Shown here: piece by piece, positions 24,606 to 31,412 of the stretch | How the letters are laid out: the number at the start of each line of letters is the position of its first letter | Numbering within the stretch: the first letter of the stretch is position 1 | From: an uncultured Oscillospiraceae bacterium | GTDB taxonomy: Bacteria; Bacillota; Clostridia; Oscillospirales; Acutalibacteraceae | Direction: 5' to 3' | DNA length: 43,759 nt | NCBI GenBank assembly: GCA_900543395.1 | Contig: UQQT01000017.1 | Coordinates: 1 to 43,759, forward strand | Position numbers and translations under genes: made by a program | Notes under the pieces: model-generated | Told to the model about the DNA's origin: nothing | Databases searched by the model: none | Seen by the model: the letters and a program-made list of their open reading frames with translations, nothing else

Positions 24606-24930
24606 GGACTGTCTCAGAGCGCGCATAAAACATTTTTTTACCCACTCGCGGTACTTTTGTACAGCTTCGGGGTAAAGAAAATGCTTTCTGCATCGCTCTG
24701 AGGCAGTCCTTTGTTTGCAGTACGATTTATGTTTTATGCAGATTATTTTTTACCCACTCGCGGTACTTTTGTACAGTTTCGGGAAGAAGAAAACGCCGTG
24801 AGCATCGAGCTGAGGCAGTCCTTTGCTTGCAGTACGATTTATGTTTTATGCAGATTTTTTTTACCCTCTCGCGGTACTTTTTGTACAGCTTCGGGGTAAA
24901 GAAAATGCTTTATATATTGTTTTGATGTAA
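24606..24930. repeat. Three tandem ~111-bp palindromic repeats
   Basis: A unit beginning ACCC[A/T]CTCGCGGTAC recurs at 24640, 24752 and 24863 (periods 112 and 111 bp), with the last copy decaying after about 24910. Each unit has an inner GTAC-TTTT-GTAC hairpin flanked in copies 1 and 3 by TTTACCC/GGGTAAA-like arms. Copy 1 is further enclosed by a 16-bp inverted repeat (24606-24621 with 24694-24709, one G-U pair), so it can form a hairpin of about 100 nt. Copies 2 and 3 share a 3' part with GCAGTCC, TTGCAGTACGATTTATG and TTTTATGCAGA. No coding content is supported. Confidence 0.85.
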
Positions 24931-24965
24931 TTCTTTGCTTGTATGCAGTTGATATATACGAAAAG

Positions 24966-24993
24966 CCTCGGACGCTGTGCCGAGGTTGTTTTT
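24966..24993 (+). terminator. Intrinsic terminator downstream of the nucleoside operon
   Basis: A 6-bp stem CCTCGG/CCGAGG (24966-24971 with 24980-24985), 8-nt loop, then TTGTTTTTT. It probably ends read-through from the permease operon after the repeat array. Confidence 0.8.
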
Positions 24994-25058
24994 TACAGGT
25001 TTTTATATTGATTTATACACTGATTGTCAAGATTTCATACTTTTCGGCGGAGTGTGAG

Positions 25059-25145
25059 GCAAGCACATGGTTTACAGCAGAGCAAGGACATGGTTTACAA
25101 CAGAGCAAGCACATGGTTTACAGCAGAGCAGGCGCATGATTTACA
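25059..25145. repeat. 23-bp minisatellite, about 3.8 copies
   Basis: Head-to-tail units start at 25059, 25082, 25105 and 25128 with consensus GCAAGCACATGGTTTACAGC plus AGA. Units 1 and 3 are identical, unit 2 differs at two bases and unit 4 is partial and diverged. The period is not a multiple of three, so it is not a coding repeat, and there is no spacer, so it is not CRISPR. Confidence 0.85.
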
Positions 25146-25161
25146 CTTTTGCATAAAGAAA

Positions 25162-25184
25162 TAGACCGGTTAAAAACCGGTCTA
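25162..25184 (-). terminator. Terminator of the small lipoprotein gene
   Basis: A perfect 10-bp stem (25162-25171 with 25175-25184), 3-nt loop. On the minus strand it is followed by TTTCTTTAT. It lies 37 nt after the stop of the gene at 25221-25379. Confidence 0.8.
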
Positions 25185-25220
25185 CAGTCTCTACTTATTT
25201 AAGTAATATTACCCGTTTGA

Positions 25221-25379
25221 TCAGGTGTTCGACTCAGCTTCTACGGTAACAGCAGCGTTGTTGGAAACGTCACCCTTGGTCTTATCGTTATCTGCGGTCT
25301 TGCCGTCACATCCAACGAATGCGAAAAGCATAGCACCTGCAACGATAGCGGAAGAAACTGCCATAATGATCTTCTTCAT
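25221..25379 (-). CDS. Small lipoprotein, 52 residues, unknown function
   Basis: A complete short gene. It starts ATG at 25379 with AAGGAG about 11 nt upstream and ends TGA at 25221. The product starts MKKIIMAVSSAIVAGAML and has the lipobox AFVGC with lipidated Cys at residue 24, followed by a 28-residue hydrophilic, Asp/Lys/Asn/Thr-rich mature peptide ending ESNT. It has its own promoter and terminator, so I am confident it is expressed, though it is too short for many gene callers. The mature part resembles only the flexible linker of larger lipoproteins; it could be a truncated binding protein or a genuine small lipoprotein. No function can be assigned. Confidence 0.8.
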   Translation of the reverse strand: MKKIIMAVSSAIVAGAMLFAFVGCDGKTADNDKTKGDVSNNAAVTVEAESNT

Positions 25380-25428
25380 AGTAATATTATCTCCTTTCAA
25401 AGTTTACCCTAAATTCATTTTCATTGGG

Positions 25429-25487
25429 TATGTGAGGTATCGCCTCACTGCGTACATAAATTTACTCCAAATCGAACCGAAAGTCAA
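25429..25487 (-). promoter_or_regulatory. Promoter and leader dyad of the small lipoprotein gene
   Basis: On the minus strand TTGACT (25487-25482) and TAAATT (25464-25459) are 17 bp apart. Just after the predicted start is a GTGAGG-N5-CCTCAC dyad within 25429-25458, flanked by TATG and CATA. It may be an operator or a 5' mRNA hairpin. Confidence 0.55.
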
Positions 25488-25500
25488 GAGTTAGCAATAA

Positions 25501-25626
25501 TTTGTAACCATACTGTAATAACTTGTAATAAATTCTCTGTATTATCAACAAAAAAATCAAGTTGATATACGCGGTGATATGTAATATTAACATAAATCGA
25601 ATTCTGTTTGTAACCTTTTGTAATAA
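25501..25626. promoter_or_regulatory. Two imperfect direct repeats between divergent secreted-protein genes
   Basis: TTTGTAACC followed by a short AT spacer and GTAATAA occurs at 25501-25520 and again at 25607-25626. They lie upstream of both the small lipoprotein gene (minus) and the InlB-repeat protein gene (plus). A shared regulator site is possible but unproven in this AT-rich stretch. Confidence 0.35.
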
Positions 25627-25666
25627 TTAATATGAAATTAGAATTAAATGTGTAAATTATTATCGG

Positions 25667-25695
25667 TTGACATGATTTTTTATATAGTTTATAAT
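25667..25695 (+). promoter_or_regulatory. Consensus promoter of the InlB-repeat protein gene
   Basis: TTGACA (25667-25672), 17-bp spacer and TATAAT (25690-25695), all perfect. The start site near 25702 excludes the ATG at 25701 as translation start. Confidence 0.9.
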
Positions 25696-25727
25696 CAAAA
25701 ATGAGAATAAATAAAGGATGTGCCGAC

Positions 25728-27509
25728 TTGAAAAAAGTATTATCCGTCTTTTTAAGTGTTTTGCTCGTTTTTTCATGCTCTGCCGTCGGCTTTGCAGACG
25801 CGGAAACAAAACGTATATATTATGATTACGGTTTCGCCGAGCTTTCGGGAAATCCCGTAAAAAACGAAAACCCGGATTCCTATGTTACGGGAATCGAGCT
25901 TGTTCTAACCGACGCGTCGTGCGACGGCTATGTTTTCGAAGGCTGGTATTCCGATCCGGCGTTTGTAAACAAAACAGAGACGATAGGCGCGGATTCCGAC
26001 TCCGATATCCGTGTTTACGCGAAGTGGAGCGCGGTGAAATACTCGGTGACGTATGTTCTTTCGTCGCCCGGAGACGGTGCGGACGAGATTAAAATAAGCA
26101 ATCCCAACCCTGCTTACGGTCTGCCGGGAGAGGGTGTTGCGCTCAAAGACGCGAAAATCGACGACGTAAGTCTGATGTTCGGCGGATGGTATACGGATCG
26201 GCAGTTTGAAAATAAAATAAATTCAATTCCGAAAAGCCACGCGGGCGATATAACGCTCTATGCGAAATGGGTCACGGCAGAATATAAAATAACTTACGAT
26301 ACGGGCGTTATTGATTTGTCCGAACACAGTGCAGATAATCCCAACCCCGCGTTTTATACGTATAATGAGGAGCTGACTCTGCTGCCCGCGTCGACGGACG
26401 ATAACGCGTATTCGTTCGGCGGATGGTATTCTGACTCTGAATTTAAAAATGAAATAACCGCGGTCGTGGCGGGAACGCACGGTGAAATTACGCTTTATGC
26501 AAAGTGGGTCGAGAACGAATATAAGATTGATTATGTTCTCGGCGGCGGAAATAAGGATTTTAATGAAAAATATGTTAATAATCCGAATCCCGATATGCGT
26601 ACCGCAGTCGGAGATACCGTTTTAAAGAATGCGGAATACGACAGGGGAGTATTTGTTTTTGAGGGCTGGTATTTCGACGAAGCGAGAACGCAGAAAACGG
26701 AATTCGTACCCGCGGGAACATGCAGTGACATAACGCTTTACGCAAAGTGGAGCGAAGCCGTATTCAAAATTAATTACGACTACGGTATTTTAAACGAATT
26801 CAAAAACACTTTGAAAAACGATAATATTACGTCGTATAAAGCGAATACGAGCTATAAATTGAAAAACGTCGAAAAGGACGGCTATGTTTTCAACGGCTGG
26901 TTCCTTGACTCCGAATATAAAACGCCCGTAACCGCCGTTACCGTCGATATGACGGGGGATAAGACGTTCTACGCTTCGTATACGGAAAAAACGTATTCCG
27001 TGACGTATGTGCTGACGAACGATTCGTATAATTTCAGCGAGACGGACGTTATGCCGAACAATCCGAATGTTAGAACCACATCCGAATCCTTAACTCTGAA
27101 CGAGCCGATACTCGCGAACGCTCTCTATGTTTTCGGCGGATGGTATACGGAACCCGAATTCGTCGAAAAGGTCGATAAAATCGAATCGGGTACGGCGAAA
27201 AATATCACGCTGTACGCAAAATGGGTAAGGCTCATAACTTACATTCCCGTATGGGGCGACGCGTCGCTGTCGAACGGTCTTACATCGTCGGACGCGAGAA
27301 GCATACTGCGTTATTCTGCAAGGCTTGAATCGTTTACGTCCGAACAGCTCCTTGTTTCGGATATAAACAACGACGGCGTTGTCAACGCTTCCGACGCGAG
27401 ACTTACGCTCAGGGTGTGTGCGAAGCTTGAAAATATGGAGGCCGTAAAGGTTATGTACAATCTCGGAACGATAACCGCCGAGGACGGAAAGATAGTCGTT
27501 AAAAAATAA
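25728..27509 (+). CDS. Secreted InlB B-repeat protein with dockerin-like C-terminus
   Basis: A 593-residue secreted protein. The TTG at 25728 is chosen because GGATG lies 8 nt upstream and the promoter overlaps the earlier ATG. A signal peptide (KKVLSVFLSVLLVFSCSAVGFA) is cleaved near residue 24. About six Listeria-Bacteroides/InlB B repeats of 70-80 residues follow. Each has an NPNP-type turn, a central GWYSD or GWYTD motif and a closing ITLYAKW (the fifth reads TFYASY). These form compact beta modules seen in surface adhesins. The last ~85 residues are a dockerin-like pair: the first calcium loop is degenerate (GDASLSNGLTSSDAR), the second intact (SDINNDGVVNASDAR). No LPXTG or membrane anchor is seen. 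Its ligand is unknown. Confidence 0.88.
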   Translation: MKKVLSVFLSVLLVFSCSAVGFADAETKRIYYDYGFAELSGNPVKNENPDSYVTGIELVLTDASCDGYVFEGWYSDPAFVNKTETIGADSDSDIRVYAKWSAVKYSVTYVLSSPGDGADEIKISNPNPAYGLPGEGVALKDAKIDDVSLMFGGWYTDRQFENKINSIPKSHAGDITLYAKWVTAEYKITYDTGVIDLSEHSADNPNPAFYTYNEELTLLPASTDDNAYSFGGWYSDSEFKNEITAVVAGTHGEITLYAKWVENEYKIDYVLGGGNKDFNEKYVNNPNPDMRTAVGDTVLKNAEYDRGVFVFEGWYFDEARTQKTEFVPAGTCSDITLYAKWSEAVFKINYDYGILNEFKNTLKNDNITSYKANTSYKLKNVEKDGYVFNGWFLDSEYKTPVTAVTVDMTGDKTFYASYTEKTYSVTYVLTNDSYNFSETDVMPNNPNVRTTSESLTLNEPILANALYVFGGWYTEPEFVEKVDKIESGTAKNITLYAKWVRLITYIPVWGDASLSNGLTSSDARSILRYSARLESFTSEQLLVSDINNDGVVNASDARLTLRVCAKLENMEAVKVMYNLGTITAEDGKIVVKK

Positions 27510-27590
27510 ACGAACAAAACCCTTGCTTTTTATAATAATAGAGTGTAAAATTGATTGAGCGAAAAACAAAAAGAAAGTGTGTTAAAAATT

Positions 27591-28163
27591 ATGGAAAAAT
27601 TTATAGTTGAAACATCCGCAAGACACGTGCACGTTTCCAGGGAGGATCTTGAAACTCTCTTCGGCAAGGGCTATGAGCTTACTCCCAAGAAGAATCTTTC
27701 ACAGCCCGGTCAGTTCGCATGCACCGAGAGAGTAGCTGTTGTCGGTCCCAAGAGCAGTTTTCCCGCAGTTTCGATTCTCGGACCCGTACGTCCCGCAACG
27801 CAGGTTGAGATTTCCGCTTCCGACGCGCGTTCCATCGGCGTTTCGGCTCCTATCAGAGAGTCCGGCGATATCGAGGGTTCCGGCGCATGCAAGATCGTAG
27901 GACCCTGCGGTGAAATCGAGATCGATAAGGGTGTTATCGTTGCTAAGAGACATATACACATGACTCCCGCAGACGCTGAAAAATACGGCGTTAAGGATAA
28001 GGATATCGTAAGCGTTAAACTCGATACCGCCGACAGAAGCCTTATTTTCGGCGATGTTGTAGTAAGAGTAAGTGATAAATTCGCGCTCGCCATGCATATC
28101 GATACCGACGAGTCGAACGCCGCTATGGCAGTACCCGGAACGATGGGTGAAATCGTTAAGTAA
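27591..28163 (+). CDS. pduL: Phosphate propanoyl/acetyltransferase, PduL type
   Basis: A 190-residue enzyme exchanging CoA and phosphate on short acyl groups. PduL is made of two similar beta barrels with metal-binding histidines: here SARHVHVSREDLETLFG with QPGQFACTERV in the first half, and KRHIHMTPADAEKYGVKD with MHIDTDESNAA in the second. I chose the ATG at 27591; a TTG at 27555 would add 12 residues without a better ribosome binding site. No shell proteins or diol/ethanolamine enzymes are nearby and there is no N-terminal encapsulation extension, so it is likely the housekeeping phosphotransacetylase that pairs with acetate kinase. A terminator follows at 28183. Confidence 0.93.
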   Translation: MEKFIVETSARHVHVSREDLETLFGKGYELTPKKNLSQPGQFACTERVAVVGPKSSFPAVSILGPVRPATQVEISASDARSIGVSAPIRESGDIEGSGACKIVGPCGEIEIDKGVIVAKRHIHMTPADAEKYGVKDKDIVSVKLDTADRSLIFGDVVVRVSDKFALAMHIDTDESNAAMAVPGTMGEIVK

Positions 28164-28182
28164 TTGAATCAATAAAATAAAT

Positions 28183-28217
28183 AAGGAAGTCTGCTTTTGC
28201 GCGGACTTCCTTTTTTT
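28183..28217 (+). terminator. Intrinsic terminator of pduL
   Basis: A 9-bp stem AAGGAAGTC (28183-28191) with GACTTCCTT (28204-28212), and a run of T to 28217. Confidence 0.88.
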
Positions 28218-28280
28218 GTATTGAATTTTATTCGGTAACAGCTTTGTTCGGAAGTATTCCGAGGGTGAGGACGGTTCATA

Positions 28281-28321
28281 GCAAAAAGCAAACCGAGTAT
28301 TCGTTTGAAACAGCTTTTTGC
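28281..28321 (-). terminator. Possible terminator of the proBA operon
   Basis: A perfect 9-bp inverted repeat GCAAAAAGC (28281-28289) with GCTTTTTGC (28313-28321), and inner AAAC/GTTT pairing, 29 bp after the minus-strand operon. The T run lies inside the stem rather than after it, so this is only a weak terminator candidate. Confidence 0.4.
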
Positions 28322-28349
28322 GTTCCGGGCATTTTTAACAGTCCATTAA

Positions 28350-29180
28350 TTATTTCGTAACGGCTTCGTTTATAGGAGCGTTGACGGTGTCCGGTGTAGA
28401 CGACGCAGACTGAATAGCGGATATATAATAGTTACCGCTTCTCTCGAGCAGGGTTATTTTTAAATATTTATCCGCCCCGGGCGTTATCATATTGCCGTTT
28501 TTGTCCATTTCCCAGCTGTCATAGCTTATCATTCCGACCGTTACCACAACGGAGCTTCTCTCCTGTTTAACCTCCGAAATGCTCGGAGTGTATATCGGCG
28601 TTATCGCGGTCAGCGGAATCTTATAAACCTTATTCGTCTTGTCGTACGTAAATTCATAGCCGTAGCCCTCGACCGTCTTATGTTCGGGCTTTATCTCGTC
28701 GGAGAAAAACTTTGCAAACGCTGTTTCCGCGTCCGAATCGGGAATGAGCATATAGCCGTCGTCGTATTTGTACGTGTCGGGAGCCGCGTCGCTGTCGACG
28801 AGCGACCACAGCGCGATATTCAAAAGGTCGTTCATATCCGCGTCCGAAATGTCGTCGAATGTTTCGGGGTCGATAGCCGCGACGGGTATCAAGAATTCGT
28901 TATACTGCGAATAATCCTTTTTTATAAGCTTATCGTTTACGAATCCGACCGCGTAATAAATCGAGAATCCGAGTCCCGCCAGCGCGAATAATATAATAAT
29001 AATTCCCGCGGCGAACGAGCCTTTGCTTATACGCTTTGCTCTCGCCGATTCCTTTTCGGATTTAAGCGACTGAATCTGCGGGTTTAAGTCTCCCTCCGCC
29101 TTTTCCTCGTCGGGACGAACGGGTATATCCTCTTTTTTTATTTTGATTCTTTTAGGTTTACGTTCTCTCAAAATACGCAC
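28350..29180 (-). CDS. Single-pass membrane protein of unknown function, proBA operon
   Basis: Up to 276 residues. The first ~50 are cytosolic and highly charged (RERKPKRIKIKKED.. then alternating Lys/Glu). One membrane segment (~54-78, AAGIIIILFALAGLGFSIYY) follows, then an extracellular domain of ~195 residues rich in Asp/Tyr/Ile with PVAAIDPETFDDISDADMNDLLNIALW and a C-terminal beta-rich part (ITLLERSGNYYISAI). It has a type II topology with no catalytic motif I recognise. The GTG at 29180 overlaps the AGGTG site, so a TTG at 29171 (6 nt after AGGTG) may be the real start. It begins within 2 nt of the proA stop, so it is co-translated with the proline genes; no functional link is evident. 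Confidence 0.75.
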   Translation of the reverse strand: MRILRERKPKRIKIKKEDIPVRPDEEKAEGDLNPQIQSLKSEKESARAKRISKGSFAAGIIIILFALAGLGFSIYYAVGFVNDKLIKKDYSQYNEFLIPVAAIDPETFDDISDADMNDLLNIALWSLVDSDAAPDTYKYDDGYMLIPDSDAETAFAKFFSDEIKPEHKTVEGYGYEFTYDKTNKVYKIPLTAITPIYTPSISEVKQERSSVVVTVGMISYDSWEMDKNGNMITPGADKYLKITLLERSGNYYISAIQSASSTPDTVNAPINEAVTK

Positions 29181-29181
29181 C

Positions 29182-30444
29182 TCATCTGATCTGTCCGTTT
29201 CCCCTGATAACGAATTTATTTGTCGTCAGCTTGTCGAGTCCTATGGGGCCTCTCGCGTGAAGCTTCTGGGTCGAAATGCCTATTTCCGCGCCGAGTCCGA
29301 ATTCTCCGCCGTCGGTAAAACGCGTGCTTGCGTTGACATATACGGCAGCCGAATTAACTTCGTTTAAAAACTTCTCCGCCGCCGAATAGTCCTTTGTTAC
29401 GATACACTCGCTGTGACCGGTCGAGTATTTCGCGATATGCGCTATAGCTTCGTCGATATCGTTCACCGTTTTTACGCTGATTTTAAAGTCGAGATATTCC
29501 GTTCCCCAGTCGTCGTCCGAGGCGGGGAGAATACCGTCCGTTACGGCGCATGATGTTTCGTCGCCGTATATTATAACGTTTTTTTCGTCGAGTTTTTTCT
29601 TTATAACGGGGAGAGCCTTATTTATTATATCCTTATGAATGACGAGACTCTCGCAGGCGTTGCAGACCGACGGGCGGGACGTTTTTGCGTTGAATATTAT
29701 ATCCGCCGCCATATTTATATCGGCGTTTTTATCGACGTAAACGTGGCAGTTGCCCGCGCCTGTTTCTATGACGGGGACGCTCGCATTTTCGACGACGGCT
29801 TTTATAAGTCTTGCGCTTCCTCTGGGGATAAGCACGTCGACGAATTCGTTTAATTTCATCAATGAGGCGGTTACTTCGTGGTCGTTATTGTCGATGAGCT
29901 GAACCGCGTTTTTGTCGAATCCTGCCTCGGCAAGAGCCTCGCGCATGGAGTCGGCGATTGCATTATTCGAATTAAAAGCCTCTTTACCGCCCTTTAATAT
30001 AACCGCATTGCCCGATTTGAGACAGAGTACGGCGGCGTCTGCGGTGACGTTCGGACGGGCTTCGTATATCATTGCGATAACGCCCAGCGGAACGCTTACC
30101 TGCTCTATTTTCATTCCGTTTTCGCTCGTATAGCCCGACAGCACCTTGCCGACGGGGTCGGGCAGGCTTATTACGTCGATGACGGCGGAAGCGATTGAAT
30201 TTATACGCTCCTTTGACAGCGCGAGACGGTCGAGCATCGCTTCGCTCATTCCGTTTTCTCTCGCCTTTTTTAAATCATCCGCGTTCGAAGCGAGAATTTT
30301 ATCCGTATTTTCAATAAGTTTTTCCGATATCCTTTTAAGAGCCTGATTCTTTTCGCCCGTTTTCTTTTTAGAAACGGAGACGGACGCTTTTTTCGCGTTT
30401 GTGCCTATCTTATAAAGATAATCGTTAATTTGATTCTGAGTCAT
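29182..30444 (-). CDS. proA: Gamma-glutamyl phosphate reductase
   Basis: A 420-residue NADPH-dependent enzyme, the second step of proline synthesis from glutamate. It has the aldehyde-dehydrogenase-like fold: PLGVIAMIYEARPNVTADA (ProA signature, ~115-133), LKSGNAVILKGGKEA, PRGSARLI, the catalytic-cysteine region SVCNACESLVIH (Cys near residue 255-260), and the C-terminal GLGAEIGISTQKLHARGPIGLDKLT motif, which is nearly invariant in ProA. The ATG is 2 nt beyond the proB stop, with GAAAGG upstream inside proB's end. Downstream, the membrane protein gene begins almost at its stop codon. Confidence 0.96.
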   Translation of the reverse strand: MTQNQINDYLYKIGTNAKKASVSVSKKKTGEKNQALKRISEKLIENTDKILASNADDLKKARENGMSEAMLDRLALSKERINSIASAVIDVISLPDPVGKVLSGYTSENGMKIEQVSVPLGVIAMIYEARPNVTADAAVLCLKSGNAVILKGGKEAFNSNNAIADSMREALAEAGFDKNAVQLIDNNDHEVTASLMKLNEFVDVLIPRGSARLIKAVVENASVPVIETGAGNCHVYVDKNADINMAADIIFNAKTSRPSVCNACESLVIHKDIINKALPVIKKKLDEKNVIIYGDETSCAVTDGILPASDDDWGTEYLDFKISVKTVNDIDEAIAHIAKYSTGHSECIVTKDYSAAEKFLNEVNSAAVYVNASTRFTDGGEFGLGAEIGISTQKLHARGPIGLDKLTTNKFVIRGNGQIR

Positions 30445-30448
30445 AATA

Positions 30449-31234
30449 TCAGCCTTTCGTAAATCTTGTGCCGATCTGGTGACCGTCGATAAGCTTATAA
30501 ATATCGGTCGGGTCGGAGCCGTTCATTATGACGGTTTCGATTCCCGCCTCGCCGGCTATCTGCGCGGCGTGGAGCTTTGTAACCATTCCGCCGGTACCGC
30601 GCTTCGTTCCAGCCCCGCCCGCGATTGCGAATGTCTCGTCCGTTATCTCTTTGACAACGGGAATCAGAACCGCGTCGTCGTCGGTCATGGGATTTGCGCT
30701 GAACAGTCCGTCGATATCAGAGAGAATGACGAGCAGATCCGCGCCTATGAGCTTAGCCACGGTTGCCGACAGGCTGTCGTTGTCGCCGTAGACTATCTCC
30801 TCGACCGCGACGGAGTCGTTTTCGTTTATGATGGGAATAACGCCGTAGTTTAACATTCTGTCAAACGAATTTATGAGATTCTGCCGTCTCTCTTCGTTTT
30901 CTACGTCGCTTTTCGTAATAAGAAGCTGACCCACCGTGTGCGAATACTCCGAGAAAAGCTTGTCGTACATGAACATCAGTTCGCACTGTCCCACGCACGC
31001 GACCGCCTGTCTCGACGGGGTGTCGGCGGGCTTTTCTTTAAGTCCGAGCTTGCCTATGCCCACCGCGATGGCTCCCGAGGAGACGAGAACGACCTCCTTG
31101 CCCTGATTTTCGAGGTCGGACAGCACGCTTGCAAGCTTTGCCATCCGTCTGATGTTTATTTTGCCCGTATTATACGTAAGAGTTGAGGTTCCGACCTTAA
31201 ATACGATACGTTTTGCGTTTTTTATGTCAGTCAT
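30449..31234 (-). CDS. proB: Glutamate 5-kinase (without PUA domain)
   Basis: A 261-residue cytoplasmic kinase phosphorylating glutamate to gamma-glutamyl phosphate, the committed step of proline synthesis and usual target of proline feedback. The amino acid kinase fold is visible: FKVGTSTLTY, VLVSSGAIAVGIGKLG, RQAVACVGQ, INENDSVAVEEIVYGDNDSLSATVA and a glycine-rich GGAGTKRGTGGMVTKLHAA. The C-terminal PUA domain of the longer E. coli enzyme is absent, as in many Firmicutes. GGAG lies 8 nt before the ATG. It is the first gene of proB-proA-unknown, with a promoter divergent from mreB. Confidence 0.96.
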   Translation of the reverse strand: MTDIKNAKRIVFKVGTSTLTYNTGKINIRRMAKLASVLSDLENQGKEVVLVSSGAIAVGIGKLGLKEKPADTPSRQAVACVGQCELMFMYDKLFSEYSHTVGQLLITKSDVENEERRQNLINSFDRMLNYGVIPIINENDSVAVEEIVYGDNDSLSATVAKLIGADLLVILSDIDGLFSANPMTDDDAVLIPVVKEITDETFAIAGGAGTKRGTGGMVTKLHAAQIAGEAGIETVIMNGSDPTDIYKLIDGHQIGTRFTKG

Positions 31235-31266
31235 ATACTATTCTCCGAAATGTTTAATTAAAATAT

Positions 31267-31295
31267 ATTGTAGCATAAGAAAAACATTAAGTAAA
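31267..31295 (-). promoter_or_regulatory. Promoter of the proBA operon
   Basis: On the minus strand TTTACT (31295-31290) and TACAAT (31272-31267), 17-bp spacer, about 33 nt from -10 to the proB ATG. Confidence 0.65.
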
Positions 31296-31349
31296 CAACT
31301 GCGGGGATTATTTTTAAATAAATTATAATAAGTTTTTGTCAAAACTCTA

Positions 31350-31378
31350 TTGTTTTTAATTGCATAAAAAGTTATAAT
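31350..31378 (+). promoter_or_regulatory. Promoter of the mreB operon
   Basis: TTGTTT (31350-31355) and TATAAT (31373-31378), 17-bp spacer; it lies back to back with the proBA promoter in a 178-bp gap. Confidence 0.7.
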
Positions 31379-31412
31379 AAAATGAAAAAATGTTGTGAAA
31401 GGATGCACATAC

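Noticed and set aside
24606..24930. Protein-coding genes in the repeat region
   Set aside because: Short open frames exist on the plus strand, but they follow the 111-bp repeats, lack ribosome binding sites and shift frame between copies.
25059..25145. CRISPR array
   Set aside because: The 23-bp units abut without spacers and no cas genes are present; it is a minisatellite.
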